40,541 bases of DNA, from assembly GCA_913056195.1 (NCBI GenBank), contig CAJXMF010000021.1, forward strand, positions 1 through 40,541. Direction: 5' to 3'. Numbering within the stretch: the stretch's first letter is position 1; each line of letters starts with the position of its first letter. Source of the DNA: an uncultured Methylococcaceae bacterium. Lineage in GTDB: Bacteria > Pseudomonadota > Gammaproteobacteria > Methylococcales > Methylomonadaceae. The position numbers were made by a program, and so were the translations under genes. Positions 31,336 through 40,323 of the stretch are shown piece after piece. The notes under the pieces are model-generated. The model ran no database searches and had not been told where the DNA came from. It saw nothing but the letters and a program-made list of their open reading frames with translations.

Positions 31336-33552
31336 TTAATTAAGCATCTGGGTTTTCTTAACAATTTTAGGGGTGATAAAGATCAGTAATTCTGTTTTAT
31401 CTGTACTGACATCTTTCCGTCTAAACAAGAAGCCAACGCCGGGTAAATCACCAAAAAAAGGAACCTTGCTTACATTGTTTGCGTCTGCCTGCTCATAGAC
31501 GCCACCAAGCACAACGGTTTCACCATCTTTGACCAGCACATTTGTCGTAATTTGTTTCTTTGTTATGATCGTACCCGCCTGGTTTACACCCCCTGTGCCG
31601 TCCTTTTTAATCAATAGATCCATCAAGACCTCACCACTCGGCGTAATTTGAGGCGTCACATTCAATTCCAACACGGCGTCAATCAACTGAGTCTGTGTAC
31701 CATTCTGACTGGTTGTTGTATAAGGAATCTGCAACCCTTGCTTGATGGTTGCTTTTTTCCGGTTCACCGTCAACACCCGGGGGTTGCCTAACACTTCCCC
31801 TTTATTATTATCTTGTAGCGCTTGTAATTCTAAATTCAGGACATAATCCGCCCCTCTCGCTAACGTCATACCCAGCGCCCCATAAGGATTTGCCTTAGTC
31901 GCCAAATCAACCAATGTATTCGTAACAGTCGTCGTTCCATTGATATTTCCAGATGTTCCGCCACCCCCTATGGCAAAAGTTTTACCCGAACCCATGTTAG
32001 CCTGCTTAGCCACACCAAACTTGACCCCCAAACTTCTGGCAAAATTGGTTGTCGCAATCACAATACGCGATTCAATCATCACCTGTCTGACGGGAATATC
32101 CAGGCGCGCAATCATTTTATGTATTTCTTCTAATTGTTTTGCGGTATCCCGGACAATTAATGTATTGGTCCGCGAATCAACAGTTGACCTGCCGCGAGGC
32201 GATAACAAGCCTTGTTGTTGATTTCTGCTTGTTTGTCTGGTTGAATTTGAGTTTGAAGTTCTTGGGGTTAAAAAGCCACCGCCAGTTCCAGAGGACGAAG
32301 AAGAACTCGACTGTGACCGCACAACATTTCGACCCGACAATAAAGCCTGAATTTCTTCCGCTTTAGCATACTGGATCGGAATATATTCTGTTCTTAACGG
32401 CTCCAGTTTTTCAACGACTTTCTTGGCCGCCAGTTCGTCCTCTTCCATTTTAGTGATCTCTGCAGCCGGCGCAACGAAGATCACATTACCACTTTGCCGT
32501 TTGGCCAGGCCTTTAGACTTCAAAACTAATGCCAAGGCCTGATCCCACGGTACATCATTCAGTCGCAATGTCACATTCCCTTTGACCGAATCGGACGCAA
32601 TAATATTCAGGTTGGTAAAGTCAGCTAAAATCTGCAAGACGGAACGCACTTCAATATCCTGAAAGTTCAGGGTTAATTTCTTGCCGGTAAAAGGGAATTT
32701 GCTTTTAATGCGAGACAGCTTCTCCGCTTCGCTTAACGGCCTGAATTCAACAGTCAACAAACCTTCAGACTGGAATGATGAATATTCAAAATTTCCATTT
32801 ACCGGCTTAATGCTGATGCTGACACCATTGCCACGTGGCTTGGCGACAATACTGTTCACCGGCGTTGCAAAGTCCATCACATCATATTTCTTGGCCAAGT
32901 TTGCGGGTAAGCGGGTATTCAGAAAATTCAAAACCACTTTGTCGCCACGCTCTTTGATATCGACGACAGTATTTGGATTGGACAGCTTCAACAATAAACG
33001 ACCTTCGCCTTTTGGCCCGCGCCTGAAATCCAGGCCCGTAATTTCCTGCCGCGGAACCAATTTACTGATAACATCCTGCTTCTGTTGTTTTCGGATGTTT
33101 TTTTCTTTCAAGGCAACAGACTTAGCCGCATCCAAAGTCAAAAAGAATTTCCCGTTCATTTGTTGTGTCTGATAGGCAACCAGGTCATTCAGATTGACGA
33201 TAACGCGCGTCCGGTTGCCGGCCTCAATCACATAAACATTGTTGACAGCCCCTTGTTTGACCGGAAAACTTTTCTTGGCCAGCTGGCTTTTAACGCCATC
33301 AAAATCCAGTGCAATCCGTGCCGGGTTATCGGTTTCAAAAATCTTGGGTTTTCGCACATCGCCCTGCAAGCCAAGCACTATTTGCACCCGATTGCCTGCC
33401 AGGGTTGAGAATTGCAGATTTTTAATTGCCTTTTCCGTTCCGGCCATACTGATCGATGCCTGCAAACAGAGTGTCAGTGCCAATAAAATTCCGCTCACGT
33501 TGTTGATCATGACGGATAATCCCCATTGCTGTTTATTTTGTTTCGTATACAT
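31336..33552 (-). CDS. pilQ: Type IV pilus secretin
   Basis: The outer-membrane secretin of 738 residues through which type IV pili are extruded. A signal sequence (about 15-37, SGILLALTLCLQASISMAG) is followed by two AMIN domains (about 40-270), an STN-type domain (LTLNFQDIEVRSVLQILADFTNLNIIAS, about 300-360), a secretin N1 domain, a Ser/Gly/Asn-rich linker (about 418-455) and the C-terminal barrel (VLGNPRVLTVNRKKATIKQG, VVLGGVYEQ, ELLIFITPKIV). AAGGG precedes the first ATG. It is the last of the pilMNOPQ operon. Confidence 0.95.
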   Translation of the reverse strand: MYTKQNKQQWGLSVMINNVSGILLALTLCLQASISMAGTEKAIKNLQFSTLAGNRVQIVLGLQGDVRKPKIFETDNPARIALDFDGVKSQLAKKSFPVKQGAVNNVYVIEAGNRTRVIVNLNDLVAYQTQQMNGKFFLTLDAAKSVALKEKNIRKQQKQDVISKLVPRQEITGLDFRRGPKGEGRLLLKLSNPNTVVDIKERGDKVVLNFLNTRLPANLAKKYDVMDFATPVNSIVAKPRGNGVSISIKPVNGNFEYSSFQSEGLLTVEFRPLSEAEKLSRIKSKFPFTGKKLTLNFQDIEVRSVLQILADFTNLNIIASDSVKGNVTLRLNDVPWDQALALVLKSKGLAKRQSGNVIFVAPAAEITKMEEDELAAKKVVEKLEPLRTEYIPIQYAKAEEIQALLSGRNVVRSQSSSSSSSGTGGGFLTPRTSNSNSTRQTSRNQQQGLLSPRGRSTVDSRTNTLIVRDTAKQLEEIHKMIARLDIPVRQVMIESRIVIATTNFARSLGVKFGVAKQANMGSGKTFAIGGGGTSGNINGTTTVTNTLVDLATKANPYGALGMTLARGADYVLNLELQALQDNNKGEVLGNPRVLTVNRKKATIKQGLQIPYTTTSQNGTQTQLIDAVLELNVTPQITPSGEVLMDLLIKKDGTGGVNQAGTIITKKQITTNVLVKDGETVVLGGVYEQADANNVSKVPFFGDLPGVGFLFRRKDVSTDKTELLIFITPKIVKKTQMLN

Positions 33553-33567
33553 CTGCCAACCCTTGAA

Positions 33568-34125
33568 TTATTCTGCCAACGCTATCGTGACTTGCTGCTC
33601 ACGCCAATAACCCGGTTTTTTATCTGGGACAATCTCGGTCACGTCAATCCTGTCCTCTTGAATACGGATAATTCTGCCGTAATTGGTGCCCATGTGATTA
33701 CCTTTCTTAACCCGGTGAATCGTACCATCGGCGGCTTTTATCAACGCCCATAACGTATGACCCATTTTGACGCTACCCACCATACGCAACGAATCTAAAG
33801 GATAAAATTCCAGTTCTTCTTTTCGTCGGGTAATATCGGGGCGAATGCCACTGCCGGTACCAATTTCAAAATCTTCTGTCTCGGAAACTTTATTGATTGG
33901 CCTGAAAGGATCTCGCAAACCTTCGGGATTAAACAAAAAAGGTTCCACCGCTTTGATCTCGGGCAAAGGCGCAATCGCACTCTTAGGCCGGGCTTTCACT
34001 TCAGCAATATAGCGTTCAAGATCATCAAAGTCATTTTGAGCACAACCTGTCAGCGCAACGATCATAAGCCAATAGCGCAGAGAAAAAGGTTTTTGTGGAT
34101 GCATCAGCTTTATATTAGCTTTCAT
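33568..34125 (-). CDS. pilP: Type IV pilus assembly lipoprotein
   Basis: An inner-membrane lipoprotein of 185 residues that joins the PilMNO platform to the PilQ secretin. It has a signal ending in the lipobox LTGC (Cys about 28) and the family motif PEGLRDPFRP, followed by the beta domain DSLRMVGSVKMGHTLWALI. The ATG at 34125 overlaps pilO by 4 bases; an in-frame ATG seven codons in (MHPQKPFSLRYW) could also be used. Confidence 0.92.
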   Translation of the reverse strand: MKANIKLMHPQKPFSLRYWLMIVALTGCAQNDFDDLERYIAEVKARPKSAIAPLPEIKAVEPFLFNPEGLRDPFRPINKVSETEDFEIGTGSGIRPDITRRKEELEFYPLDSLRMVGSVKMGHTLWALIKAADGTIHRVKKGNHMGTNYGRIIRIQEDRIDVTEIVPDKKPGYWREQQVTIALAE

Positions 34126-34733
34126 CGTCTTTTCCTCCTCTTTTTAGTGGTTTTTTTGTTCGATTGAACGCCTTCATTGTAGGTTTTAACCACGGCTTTC
34201 ATGGTTAACTTTTTATCCTTATTCGGTGAAATTCCAACATTATGAACCGTCACAATCCGAGGCAACGAAGCCAAGCCACTGACAAATAGACCCAGTTCTT
34301 CATATTTACCTACGACTTCAATATCGATGGGCAATTCTGAATAAAAATCTTTTCTGATTTCGCCACTGGGTTTGAACAATTTAAATTCCAGACCGCTGGC
34401 CAAACCTGTTTGAGAAATATCGACCAGCAAATTAGCCACCTCCGCTTTCGTTGGCATTTGCTTGATCATTTCGCCTAAAGAATCTTCTATTTGCGCCAGC
34501 TGATCACGATAATCCTGTAGATTAACGGCTTTTTTCTGTTTAATTTCAAACGCGGTTTTAAGTGTTTTTTCCTTCGCCTCTAATTGTTCAAGCTCGGTCA
34601 ACTGATCAGTCGTAATATAGTAATAATCAGCGAATGCAACCGCCACACAGATAATCACAACTGTGGCGACTTTTACAGGAAGCGGCCAGGTGCCTGCGGC
34701 CTCAAAATCCCAATTGACTTCAGACAAATTCAT
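34122..34733 (-). CDS. pilO: Type IV pilus inner-membrane alignment protein
   Basis: A protein of 203 residues with one N-terminal helix (VATVVIICVAVAFADYYYI, about 22-40), a coiled-coil region (EQLEAKEKTLKTAFEIKQK) and a ferredoxin-like periplasmic domain with the family stretch QTGLASGLEFKLFKP. It pairs with PilN in the inner-membrane ring. It overlaps pilN and pilP by 4 bases each. The C-terminus is strongly basic (KKTTKKRRKRR). Confidence 0.92.
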   Translation of the reverse strand: MNLSEVNWDFEAAGTWPLPVKVATVVIICVAVAFADYYYITTDQLTELEQLEAKEKTLKTAFEIKQKKAVNLQDYRDQLAQIEDSLGEMIKQMPTKAEVANLLVDISQTGLASGLEFKLFKPSGEIRKDFYSELPIDIEVVGKYEELGLFVSGLASLPRIVTVHNVGISPNKDKKLTMKAVVKTYNEGVQSNKKTTKKRRKRR

Positions 34734-35302
34734 GGCTTGCCTCCCGTCTGTGCTTTACTCGGCTTCTTTCCCTGAATAGCTGTCATGGTAAAATCATTTA
34801 ATGCTGCTGTCTTCGTATTTTTCCCTTTTATAAAATTTAACTTAGGCGTATGCATCCACGGGGAGTGCTCTATTGCACGCATGAACGCCGACACCCGCGC
34901 ATTAGATTGTGCCTTGCCAGCAAAAAACAGCTTCTTTCCTTTCTGTTCAAATTTAGCCAAATAAATGCCATCTGGGGTAATCTTAGGCAGCTCATCAAAT
35001 AAATGAACAACTTCAGGACGGCTTTCCTGCAATTTCTGAATCAACTCAATTTTTGTCAGCAACTTTTCCTTTTTGGTTTCGATATCTTTGATTTCCTTGA
35101 TTTTCCGATTCAGAACATTAATTTCGGTTTGCAGGCGTTGATTGCGTTGCGCCTGATATTCCTTTTTACCTTCGATATTCATATAGATGGCAAACAAAAC
35201 AGTACAGGTCAATGCGACAGCAAGCCCAATAATGACTAAAAAGTCCTGTTGTTGCTGTTTACGCCGTTGTTCGCGCCAGGGTAATAAATTAATTCTGGCC
35301 AT
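34730..35302 (-). CDS. pilN: Type IV pilus inner-membrane protein
   Basis: A bitopic membrane protein of 190 residues. The short cytoplasmic N-terminus INLLPWREQRR is the conserved peptide that binds PilM; a helix (LVIIGLAVALTCTVLFAIYM) and a coiled-coil periplasmic region follow. It starts at the pilM stop and overlaps pilO by 4 bases. Confidence 0.94.
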   Translation of the reverse strand: MARINLLPWREQRRKQQQQDFLVIIGLAVALTCTVLFAIYMNIEGKKEYQAQRNQRLQTEINVLNRKIKEIKDIETKKEKLLTKIELIQKLQESRPEVVHLFDELPKITPDGIYLAKFEQKGKKLFFAGKAQSNARVSAFMRAIEHSPWMHTPKLNFIKGKNTKTAALNDFTMTAIQGKKPSKAQTGGKP

Positions 35303-36363
35303 CAGTCAAAACTCCTCAACGCCAGTCCGCAAGCAATCATCATGGCCGGGGTATCATTGCTCAGTGCTTGCGGTTTAACCTTATTGGAAAGCGCCATATT
35401 GATAAACGGATTAGCAATATAAGTCGGCATGCTAAGCTCTTGTTCTATCAACGCTTCGATGCCGGTAATTGATGCACAGCCGCCAGCCAGGATGATACTG
35501 TCAACCGAACGGCTGGCGCTGGATGAAACGAAAAATTGCATGGAGCGTGCAATTTGCTGAACAACCGCTCGGCGAAAAGGCTCCAGCACATCGGTTTGAT
35601 AATTATCCGGCAGCCCGCCATGTTTTTTAGCCAACCCCGCCTCTTCATAGGACAAACCATATCGGCGCTGGATTTCTTCCGTGAGCTGCTTACCACCAAA
35701 GCCTTGCTCTCGGGTATAAATCGTTCGTCCTTCAAACAAAACATTCAGTGTCGTTGTGGTTGCGCCAATATCGACAACGGCAACCGTTTCGTTTTCAGTC
35801 GCTTCAGGAAACTGATCCTCAACCAAGGTAAACGCATTCTCCATTGCAAAGGCTTCGACATCGACTATTGCAGGCTTTAAACCGGCTATAGTCAAAGCCT
35901 CAACACGATCCTGTACGTTTTCATGTCGGCAGGCGGCAAGTAATACATCCTGCATTTCAGGATTTTCTTCATTGATGCCTTGAACCTCAAAATCCAGATT
36001 GACTTCATCCAGAGAATAAGGAATATACTGATCGGCCGCCATCATGATTTCTTCTTCCATCTCATCCTCGCTCAAATCACCTGGCATCTGGATGATTTTA
36101 GTCATCACCGATGATCCGGATACGGCAACACAGGCTTGTTTGTTTCGTGTTCCCGACTGTTTTACGGCCGTCTTGATGGCATTACCGATAACTTCGGTAT
36201 TAGTGATGTTTTTATCGACGACAGCATCCTGAGGCAATGGCGCAACGGCATAACTTTCGACCTTATATTTAATCCCCGTTTTGCTGAGCTCTAATAGCTT
36301 GACAGCCGCTGTGCTTATATCAATACCCAGAACAACAGACTGATTCTTTCTAAGCCAGTTCAT
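35302..36363 (-). CDS. pilM: Type IV pilus actin-like assembly ATP-binding protein
   Basis: A cytoplasmic actin-like protein of 353 residues that caps the inner face of the pilus machine through PilN. It carries the phosphate-1-like VVLGIDISTAAVKLLEL, the AVVDIGATTTTLNV motif and the adenosine-region SIILAGGCASITGI. A ribosome site AAGGG precedes the ATG. It is the first of the operon; the AT-rich 170-base space upstream should hold the promoter. Confidence 0.95.
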   Translation of the reverse strand: MNWLRKNQSVVLGIDISTAAVKLLELSKTGIKYKVESYAVAPLPQDAVVDKNITNTEVIGNAIKTAVKQSGTRNKQACVAVSGSSVMTKIIQMPGDLSEDEMEEEIMMAADQYIPYSLDEVNLDFEVQGINEENPEMQDVLLAACRHENVQDRVEALTIAGLKPAIVDVEAFAMENAFTLVEDQFPEATENETVAVVDIGATTTTLNVLFEGRTIYTREQGFGGKQLTEEIQRRYGLSYEEAGLAKKHGGLPDNYQTDVLEPFRRAVVQQIARSMQFFVSSSASRSVDSIILAGGCASITGIEALIEQELSMPTYIANPFINMALSNKVKPQALSNDTPAMMIACGLALRSFD

Positions 36364-36534
36364 GAAGAAGCCCTTGTAAGATACTGTGTGGTCTTGCTAT
36401 TTTTTTCGACATAATATAAAAGTCTTTTTTAAAAAAGCTGCTTGAGGCAAGTATAGCCGCGATTTATTTTTTTCCCAGAAAAATAGCCGACTATTTCCAG
36501 TTTTCGCCAACTGGCTAACAAGAAAATTGAGTTT

Positions 36535-37041
36535 CTAGGCTAATGACCAGCGTTGCACGACCTGATAATGCACCCCATCTTCCAGACTTACGGATTCAAC
36601 CAGGCAAAAATCCTGCGCACACCAGTACACGGGGTCAAAATCAAGTTGTACGGTTTTACGCGCCTTTCGCGCTAATGTTACATGCGGACGATAGCACCGG
36701 GATTCTGTCCAAATACCCGCCGCCTCAGCGCTAACGTTGATCGCATCGACTAATGCCAAAACCAGGGGTGGCGGCTCGGCAATCAAACATAAAATGCGTG
36801 GCTTGCGCCAAAAATTCAACTGATCAAATGTCAAACGGACAGGTTGTAGCTGAATATTTGCGCACAACTGTCGCAGCAAATGTTCTGAATCGGCATCCAC
36901 TTGCCCTAGAAAACTGAGGGTGACATGAAGATTTGACGGCCTGACAAGCTTCATATCTTTGTCAGGCAATCGCCGACAAATCTGAATGATTTGCCGACGC
37001 ACACCATCATCGGGCCATAATGCAAAAAAAAGTCGTTTCAT
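36535..37041 (-). CDS. thpR: RNA 2',3'-cyclic phosphodiesterase (2'-5' RNA ligase-like)
   Basis: A 2H-phosphoesterase of 168 residues. Two HxTx motifs, LHVTLSFLG (about 39) and RPHVTLARK (about 123), supply the catalytic His/Thr pairs. It is known to act on 2',3'-cyclic phosphate ends of RNA in vitro; cellular role is unsettled. The N-terminus MKRLFFALWPDD is typical, which fixes the start. The ATG lies only 6 bases after a perfect terminator stem and has no ribosome site, so expression may depend on read-through from the mtk operon or leaderless initiation. Confidence 0.9.
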   Translation of the reverse strand: MKRLFFALWPDDGVRRQIIQICRRLPDKDMKLVRPSNLHVTLSFLGQVDADSEHLLRQLCANIQLQPVRLTFDQLNFWRKPRILCLIAEPPPLVLALVDAINVSAEAAGIWTESRCYRPHVTLARKARKTVQLDFDPVYWCAQDFCLVESVSLEDGVHYQVVQRWSLA

Positions 37042-37047
37042 GACACA

Positions 37048-37085
37048 AAAAAGCTGTATTCCAAATAATCAGAATACAGCTTTTT
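37048..37085 (-). terminator. Strong terminator after mtkB
   Basis: AAAAAGCTGTATTC (37048-37061) and GAATACAGCTTTTT (37072-37085) are perfect 14-bp arms with a 10-base loop. T-runs follow on both strands. It lies between the mtkB stop and the thpR ATG. Confidence 0.85.
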
Positions 37086-37191
37086 CCAGTTTAAAGATAA
37101 GTTTTGGCGGGCATCCTTACTCTCAGCTCACACCCGGCAATACATAATCCTTATAACAAGTCTTATGTACTATATTTCTTAGCTGTTATGC

Positions 37192-38082
37192 TCAACCCAG
37201 CTTTGCCAGCACTTTGGCAACGGTTTCACCCATTGCCGAGGGTGTTGGTGCAATCGTCACGCCCAGCTCAGTCAGTCGTTCGACTTTTTCAGCCGCCGAT
37301 TCACCCGATGATGAAATAATCGCTCCGGCATGCCCCATACGACGACCTTTCGGTGCTGTTAAGCCGGCAATGTAGGCAACCAACGGTTTGCTCATATTTT
37401 CTTTAAAGAAAATACCCGCGTCAACTTCCTGAGGCCCACCAATCTCGCCAATCATGACAACCGCTTTAGTGTCCGGATCCTGCTCAAATTTTTCCAGAAT
37501 ATCCCGATGCGAGCTACCATTGATGGGATCACCACCAATACCCACTGAGGTTGAAATACCAATATCCAGGGCTTTCATCTGATCGGCCGCTTCGTAGCCC
37601 AATGTACCTGACCGACCGACAACACCCACATTGCCAGGCTTGTAAATGTGTCCTGGCATAATGCCTAACATGGATTTCCCGGGGCTAATGGTCCCCGCAC
37701 AGTTCGGTCCAGTGAGCATCATGCGTTCATCTTCAGGAAAACGGCGCAGGAAGTTTTTTACCGTCATCATGTCTTGCGTCGGAATGCCATCGGTAATGGC
37801 GACACAATATTTGATACCGGCATCGGCTGCTTCCATAATGGAGTCTGCCGCAAAAGCAGGGGGTACAAAAATAATACTGGCTTCGGCGCCTGCCTGCTCA
37901 ACGGCTTCTTTTACCGTATTGAAAACAGGCTTTCCCAAGTGTTTTTGTCCACCTTTACCGGGTGTCACGCCACCGACCACATTAGAGCCGTAATTAATCA
38001 TATCCTGAGCATGAAAGGTTCCAATCTTGCCGGTAAATCCTTGTACGATTATGCGCGTATTCTCATCAATTAAAATTGCCAT
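37192..38082 (-). CDS. mtkB: Malate thiokinase (malate-CoA ligase) alpha subunit
   Basis: A subunit of 296 residues of the succinyl-CoA-synthetase family, carrying the CoA-binding ([25 protein letters not shown]) and phospho-His parts (His in GRRMGHAGA). It fits malate thiokinase rather than SucD, since it starts [18 protein letters not shown] with [12 protein letters not shown] and GIMPGHIY, as I recall from Methylorubrum MtkB, and it is beside mcl. With MtkA it makes malyl-CoA from malate, CoA and ATP in the serine cycle. AGAGGAAC precedes the ATG. The order in this operon is mcl-mtkA-mtkB. Confidence 0.9.
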   Translation of the reverse strand: MAILIDENTRIIVQGFTGKIGTFHAQDMINYGSNVVGGVTPGKGGQKHLGKPVFNTVKEAVEQAGAEASIIFVPPAFAADSIMEAADAGIKYCVAITDGIPTQDMMTVKNFLRRFPEDERMMLTGPNCAGTISPGKSMLGIMPGHIYKPGNVGVVGRSGTLGYEAADQMKALDIGISTSVGIGGDPINGSSHRDILEKFEQDPDTKAVVMIGEIGGPQEVDAGIFFKENMSKPLVAYIAGLTAPKGRRMGHAGAIISSSGESAAEKVERLTELGVTIAPTPSAMGETVAKVLAKLG

Positions 38083-38092
38083 TATGTTCCTC

Positions 38093-39274
38093 TCAGCCTT
38101 GTTTTGCTACGACTTCATTACGTGCCTGTACGGCTTTTTCCGCCGCTTCCGCCAATGTATCTGCGGTAATAATCGGCAACCCGCTGTCGGCGATAATTTT
38201 ACGTCCTTCTTCCACATTAGTGCCTGACAAACGCACAATCAAAGGGATTTGCATATTCAGTTTATTGACCGCCTGCACCACGCCTTCGGCAATCCAGTCA
38301 CAGCGGTTGATACCCGCAAAGATATTAACCAGCATGGATTTAACATTTTCATCCTGCAATACCATACGGAAGGCTTTTTCGGTACGCTCGGGTGAAGCGC
38401 CACCGCCGACATCCAGAAAGTTTGCAGGTTCGCCGCCCGCCAGTTTAATCATATCCATTGTCGCCATCGCCAAGCCTGCGCCATTGATCATGCAACCGAT
38501 ATCACCATCCAGACCGACATAGCTCAGACCACGATCGGCGGCCGCCATTTCGCGGGGATCTTCCTGGGTTTTATCACGTAATTCAGAAATTTTTTGCTGC
38601 CTGAACAATGCGTTGTCATCAAATCCCATTTTCGCATCCAAGGCAATCAAATCACCGCTGACTGTGATCACTAAGGGATTGATTTCCAGCATATTGGCAT
38701 CCAGCTCACGCATGGCGCGGTAACAGCCTTTGATGGTTTTTACCGCATGGCTGATTTGTTTTGGCTCAATGCCTAAGGCGAACGCCATTTTACGCGCCTG
38801 AAAATCACGCAAACCCACGGCCGGCTCAATATGGATCTTTTTAATCGCTTCCGGTCGATTCTCAGCCAGTTCTTCGATTTCCATACCCCCTTCGGCCGAG
38901 CCTACCATGACGATGCGTTCATGTTCGCGATCGACCAGCAAGCTGAAATACAATTCACGTGCTATATCGGTTCCGGCTTCGACATAGAGGCGCAAGCAGA
39001 CTTTTCCGGCCGGGCCGGTCTGGTGCGTCACCAGGCGTTTGCCCAGCAAATCTTCGGCCGCCTGCCTGACTTCATCGTCAGACCGGCAAATCTTGATGCC
39101 GCCCGCTTTGCCCCGTGCCCCCGAATGAATCTGCGCTTTGACCACCCAGACATCACCGCCAATTTCCCGAGCGCGTTGTACCGCATCTTCAGGACTATAC
39201 GCCAAGCCGCCTTCAGCTATTTTGACACCATATTCTGATAAAAGCTGCTTCGCCTGATACTCATGAATATCCAT
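38093..39274 (-). CDS. mtkA: Malate thiokinase (malate-CoA ligase) beta subunit
   Basis: An ATP-grasp subunit of 393 residues of the succinyl-CoA-synthetase beta family: [17 protein letters not shown] at the N-terminus, [24 protein letters not shown], and [17 protein letters not shown] with [10 protein letters not shown] in the C-terminal ligase domain. The mcl neighbour and the mtkB partner (10 bases downstream) indicate malate rather than succinate as substrate. AGAGGAAG precedes the ATG. No sucAB or other TCA genes adjoin it. Confidence 0.9.
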   Translation of the reverse strand: MDIHEYQAKQLLSEYGVKIAEGGLAYSPEDAVQRAREIGGDVWVVKAQIHSGARGKAGGIKICRSDDEVRQAAEDLLGKRLVTHQTGPAGKVCLRLYVEAGTDIARELYFSLLVDREHERIVMVGSAEGGMEIEELAENRPEAIKKIHIEPAVGLRDFQARKMAFALGIEPKQISHAVKTIKGCYRAMRELDANMLEINPLVITVSGDLIALDAKMGFDDNALFRQQKISELRDKTQEDPREMAAADRGLSYVGLDGDIGCMINGAGLAMATMDMIKLAGGEPANFLDVGGGASPERTEKAFRMVLQDENVKSMLVNIFAGINRCDWIAEGVVQAVNKLNMQIPLIVRLSGTNVEEGRKIIADSGLPIITADTLAEAAEKAVQARNEVVAKQG

Positions 39275-39302
39275 CGCTTCCTCTAACTATTTAAAAGATT
39301 GA

Positions 39303-39353
39303 CCCGTTGAACACGCCGACCCAGGTTATTGCCATAGCGGCCTGTTCAACGGG
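39303..39353. repeat. Long inverted repeat between mcl and mtkA
   Basis: CCCGTTGAACA (39303-39313) and TGTTCAACGGG (39343-39353) are perfect 11-bp arms. After one mismatch the pairing continues with GCCG/CGGC, leaving a 19-base loop. It sits in the spacer between the mcl stop and mtkA ATG. On the minus strand only a weak TCTTTT follows, so it may be a processing or stabilising hairpin rather than a terminator. Confidence 0.7.
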
Positions 39354-39369
39354 GTTAAAAAGGGGGGAG

Positions 39370-40323
39370 TTACTTCGTTTTTGCCGCAATGGTTTCCGCT
39401 GTCTTGACAATGTTATTCGCCATTTTTTCGGAAGCCGCATCAATCAGCCGCCCATCCAGCGATGCCGCACCTTTACCCTGTGCCGCGGCTTCTTTTAGGG
39501 CGTCGAGAATGCGACGTGCTTTCTCCACTTCTTCAGCAGGTGGCGTAAACACTTCATTGGCCAATTCGATTTGAGACGGATGAATGGCCCATTTTCCTTC
39601 ACAGCCCAACGCTGCCCCGCGTTTAGCCGCCAGCTTATAACCTTCAGGATCTTTAATATCACCGAAAGGCCCGTCGATAGGCCGCAGACCATAAGCCCGA
39701 CAGGCAACAATCATTCGGCTCAAGGCAAAATGCCACTGATCAGCGGGATAATCCGGATTCAATCCGCCGATATTGACGGTTCTGGCACGATTACTGGCCG
39801 CATAATCGGCGACCCCAAAATGCAGTGCCTCCAAGCGACCGCCCAGAGCCCCTTGTTTGGCGATATCTTCCACATTCGCCATCCCTAAAGCCGTTTCGAT
39901 TAAACATTCAATACCGATACGGTTTTTCAGGCCTTGTTGCATTTCCAGCTGATTAACCATGGCTTCAACCATATAGACATCAGCATACACACCAACCTTC
40001 GGAATTAAAATCGTTTTCAGTTTTTCGCCGCATTGCTCCATCAAGTCCACAACATCCCTGACCATATATTGGGTATCCAGGCCATTGATACGCACTGATA
40101 CGGTAATGCCGTGACCTTCCCAGTCGAGATCATTGATCGCTTCGATCACATTTTTACGCGCCTGAAGCTTATCATCCGGCGCAACCGCATCTTCAAGATC
40201 AAGAAAGATAAAGTCCACGCCACTATTCAGTGCTTTTTCAAACATGCCAGGGTTCGACCCGGGAACCGCTAATTCGCACCGTTGTACGCGCTGAGCATTG
40301 GCTTCAAATAATGTATGACTCAT
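39370..40323 (-). CDS. mcl: Malyl-CoA lyase (CoA-ester lyase)
   Basis: A TIM-barrel CoA lyase of 317 residues of the HpcH/CitE family that splits malyl-CoA to glyoxylate and acetyl-CoA, the last step of the serine cycle. It shows CELAVPGSNPGMFEKALNSGVDFIFLDLEDAV with metal-binding Asp/Glu, VRINGLDTQY, the IGIECLIETALGMANV motif and CEGKWAIHPSQIE, close to the Methylorubrum enzyme. AGGAAGG precedes the ATG. mtkA and mtkB lie downstream in the same direction. TTGACA is seen on the minus strand at 40404-40409 as a possible -35 element, without a clear -10. Confidence 0.93.
   Translation of the reverse strand: MSHTLFEANAQRVQRCELAVPGSNPGMFEKALNSGVDFIFLDLEDAVAPDDKLQARKNVIEAINDLDWEGHGITVSVRINGLDTQYMVRDVVDLMEQCGEKLKTILIPKVGVYADVYMVEAMVNQLEMQQGLKNRIGIECLIETALGMANVEDIAKQGALGGRLEALHFGVADYAASNRARTVNIGGLNPDYPADQWHFALSRMIVACRAYGLRPIDGPFGDIKDPEGYKLAAKRGAALGCEGKWAIHPSQIELANEVFTPPAEEVEKARRILDALKEAAAQGKGAASLDGRLIDAASEKMANNIVKTAETIAAKTK

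Noticed and set aside
31182-31364. 60-codon minus-strand frame after pilQ
   Set aside because: It overlaps the pilQ end and the terminator, and no family is recognised; another frame gives a similarly unconvincing peptide.
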